From contig JAVUNC010000004.1 in assembly GCA_032173965.1 (NCBI GenBank), positions 57,163,501-57,227,500 on the forward strand: a stretch of 64,000 bases of DNA, written 5' to 3'. The notes under the pieces were generated by a model, which saw nothing but the letters and a program-made list of their open reading frames with translations, did no database searches and had not been told where the DNA came from. The position numbers and the translations under genes are program-made. This DNA comes from Sitta carolinensis. Taxonomy: Eukaryota; Chordata; Aves; Passeriformes; Sittidae. Below, piece after piece: positions 61,682-64,000 of this stretch (position 1 is its first letter; each line of letters begins with the position of its first letter).

Positions 61682-63387
61682 CTGCTATGAAACACTTAGG
61701 TCACCTGTCTTCCCAGCAAGAGTGCAGCAAGGACACTGTGTAACCCAACAACTTCAGTAGTCTCCTCCCTTTGGAAGAGACCGTGCAGTGGCTACAAGGT
61801 CAGGGAGGTTATATTCTTTGTGAGTTCTGTTAGCTTTTACCTGCAAGATTTTTTTTTTTCAAGTCAGGTTTTCTCACAAACTTTGTTTTCAGATACCTCT
61901 ATAGAAGCCTGTGTTTTTTTCTGAAACACTGCAACCTTTCTGGGCTGATAATTGCAAAGACATTAGTTGTCAACAGCTCTAAAACAATATGAGTTTTTAG
62001 AAACAAACTAAAATACAGAATCACCAGAGGAGTTTTAAAGCAAAGTGAAAGGACAGTTCTAAAGAGAGCACAAGATCACAACAAGGCTGGTAAATGTAAG
62101 AAATGCAGGTTGCATAGCAAACCTGGCCTTGAGATTGCATGACCTATCTTGGAGATACCAGTTTGTCATTCTGTTCCCAGTTTCACCTAGTTAGGAAAGA
62201 GGTTAGCACTCCTGTCTTTAGATATGCAGGGTTGCTGATTATTTAGCTTATCTTTTCAGAGCATTTTGTGATGCACAGCTAGAAGGCACTGTAGAAATAT
62301 AAATGACTATTTGGGAATTAGTACAGTCTGTTACCATCTATTCAGCTCCTTGGAGAGTGCACCGAGGTCTCTAAGAGAAAATGGAGTCCATGTCTGCCGT
62401 TGGATGAAACAAAGAAAGAAGGTAGTGGCAGAGATGGATGAGGAGAAGACGGAAGTATGCACAGTATAAAGAAAAATATAGGTGAGTGACATCTGCCTGA
62501 GAAAAAAATTTAGAGGTGAATGAGGGAGGGCAGTACAAATGGAAGGGGTGTGGCAACCCAGTAGTATTGTCCTTGCTGGAATGCAAATGTGAAGTTGCAT
62601 ACGAATGCTGAGACAGATGGTGCCAGTCCTTGTCAGAGAGAGGAGGCTTCAAGTTTATCAGCTACTGGCACCCTTGTACTGGCACCCTGCTGCTGGCACG
62701 CAGCTCATGTGCCCTGAAAAAAGAAAATAAGAAAACTGTTCTACAGCCTTAGGCTGCTCCAATAACACACTGAACTTGATACAAATCTGTTCCAGCATGA
62801 CCAAGCTGGAGGAAGTAAGCAATTGCACTTGTTTTCCTGCCTCTGTAAACTCATCCTGCTTTCTCGCTCTGACTTACCCAGCAGAAACAAGACAGTTAAA
62901 AAATGACCCTAAACTGTATCCCTTGAGATTCATGACAGACCTTAAGAGAATTTCCTCAGTGTAAGCTGAGGTGATTTAAAGAGATTGCCTTTCATTAGCT
63001 AAAAATGTTTTAAGAATGTGTTAACAACATATAAATTAAAAAGGGATTGAAGGCTGGAGCTTTAATACCAATGCCACAGGAGGACAAGTCAGTGCAAGAT
63101 CAAGCAGTTGTGGAAGTAAAATCAAAGTGATGTCAGACTGATTAAGAATAAACCACATCAGAAGTGCAACTGGTAAGAGCCTTAATCATTCAGAGTCAAA
63201 TAAAGTAGGGACCTTAACACCCCTTCTTGGAGAGATTTTTCTGACCAGATTCAGAATGGAAGTGCAGTACAACAGGCTGTGGTTTTCAGATGAAAGATGA
63301 AGACTGGACTTATCTGGGCTAAATGGGAATATATATGGGATGTCTAGTGGCTGATACTGTTAGTTCACTCCTCTATAGCAAATGTTC

Positions 63388-63420
63388 TCTTTTCTTTTTT
63401 CTTTTTTTTTATTTTTTTCA
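63388..63420 (+). repeat. Pyrimidine tract
   Basis: T-rich tract with interspersed C. A comparable tract lies at 44356-44388. Neither is followed by a supportable exon. Confidence 0.8.
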
Positions 63421-64000
63421 TTTATCCTTTGCATCTGTTGCAGGAAGTGTCTTAATTACAGCAGTGAACTAGCTTGTATTTGTGTTTTTCCACTTTCATT
63501 CTGTTCCATAGAGGGCTGTGTTGTCAAGGAGCTCTAAAACCTGTGCTCCACATTTTTTAGTATGGAGAACACTTCTATTTGCTAGGCTGGCAGCTGCTCT
63601 GTAAGCTTTTCAGTCTTTTTTAATCACTCTGCCTCCCGTAGCAAGCTACTGTGAATTAGTTCTTTGAGGCTCATTATCCAGACTCCTTTACCACCCTTGA
63701 GAAGGAACAAGAGGTACTGAAGAAAGCCCAAGGGGATATCCTCTACTTAATGAATCTCTGCTATGCCTGTAGAGCCACAGTGCCAAGAGGAGGATGGAAG
63801 GGTCATGGCTGGGATGTATCATGTACTGGATGATAGTGCATGAGAATGGATCAGAGCAGCCATGAAACTGCTTTGCAAGACCCTGGAAGTCAAGTTGGCT
63901 CTGAATGATACCAGGAAACAGAAGGATAAGGACACTGACAACTTCCTTTAACCATGTCCTCACTTAGGCTGCAGTGCTGAAGTCACTGACAGCTGAATGA

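Larger units (their letters stand above)
49536..64000. other. Gene-free 3' flank, second block to window end
   Basis: Unique sequence with the 18-bp direct repeat at 50.0 kb, a somewhat more GC-rich stretch at about 52.7-53.9 kb that holds the longest open frame of the window (53101-53697, 198 codons, unrecognised), the bZIP-motif cluster at 61.6 kb and a pyrimidine tract at 63.4 kb. No exon of PLEKHG1, the next gene in mammals, was recognised. Confidence 0.55.

Noticed and set aside
43496..64000. Search for the first coding exon of PLEKHG1
   Set aside because: No frame resembling its N-terminus was seen; it probably lies beyond the window.

Overview
The window is vertebrate nuclear DNA, almost certainly from a bird. 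It is AT-rich and low in CpG, with sparse genes, GT-AG introns, long homopolymer and CA tracts, and several CR1 LINE fragments. The youngest CR1 copies keep the 3' end typical of avian CR1 (a terminal ATTCTRTG-type tail). I cannot name the species. There are no prokaryotic operons, CRISPR arrays or bacterial mobile elements.

One protein-coding gene is supported, and it looks complete: iodotyrosine deiodinase (IYD, also DEHAL1) on the + strand. Five coding exons (29926-30106, 36194-36388, 38388-38547, 39743-39899, 41575-41757) join in frame to a 291-residue protein. It has an N-terminal membrane anchor and a nitroreductase-fold FMN domain, and the residues known to bind flavin and iodotyrosine are present. 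A TATATAAA box lies about 220 bp before the start codon, and a likely ATTAAA polyadenylation signal lies about 380 bp after the stop.

Layout: 1-29.6 kb is a gene-poor 5' flank. It holds simple repeats, two perfect inverted repeats, several homeodomain/POU-motif clusters that look like conserved non-coding elements, an old CR1 fragment and a probable 760-bp solo LTR with a 5-bp target duplication. 29.7-42.2 kb is IYD. 42.56-43.5 kb is a CpG-rich patch followed by two sense-oriented CR1 3' ends, with another, antisense CR1 end in IYD intron 4. 43.5-64 kb is a second gene-poor stretch. In mammals IYD lies between PPP1R14C and PLEKHG1; I recognised no exon of either here, so both flanks are probably intergenic.

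I found no convincing new multi-gene system. The best leads are local: the CpG and GC jump at the 3' end of IYD, a non-consensus splice acceptor at exon 3, a leader uORF, the solo LTR, the two near-perfect palindromes, the candidate enhancers and one unassigned minus-strand open frame with a splice-acceptor-like edge.
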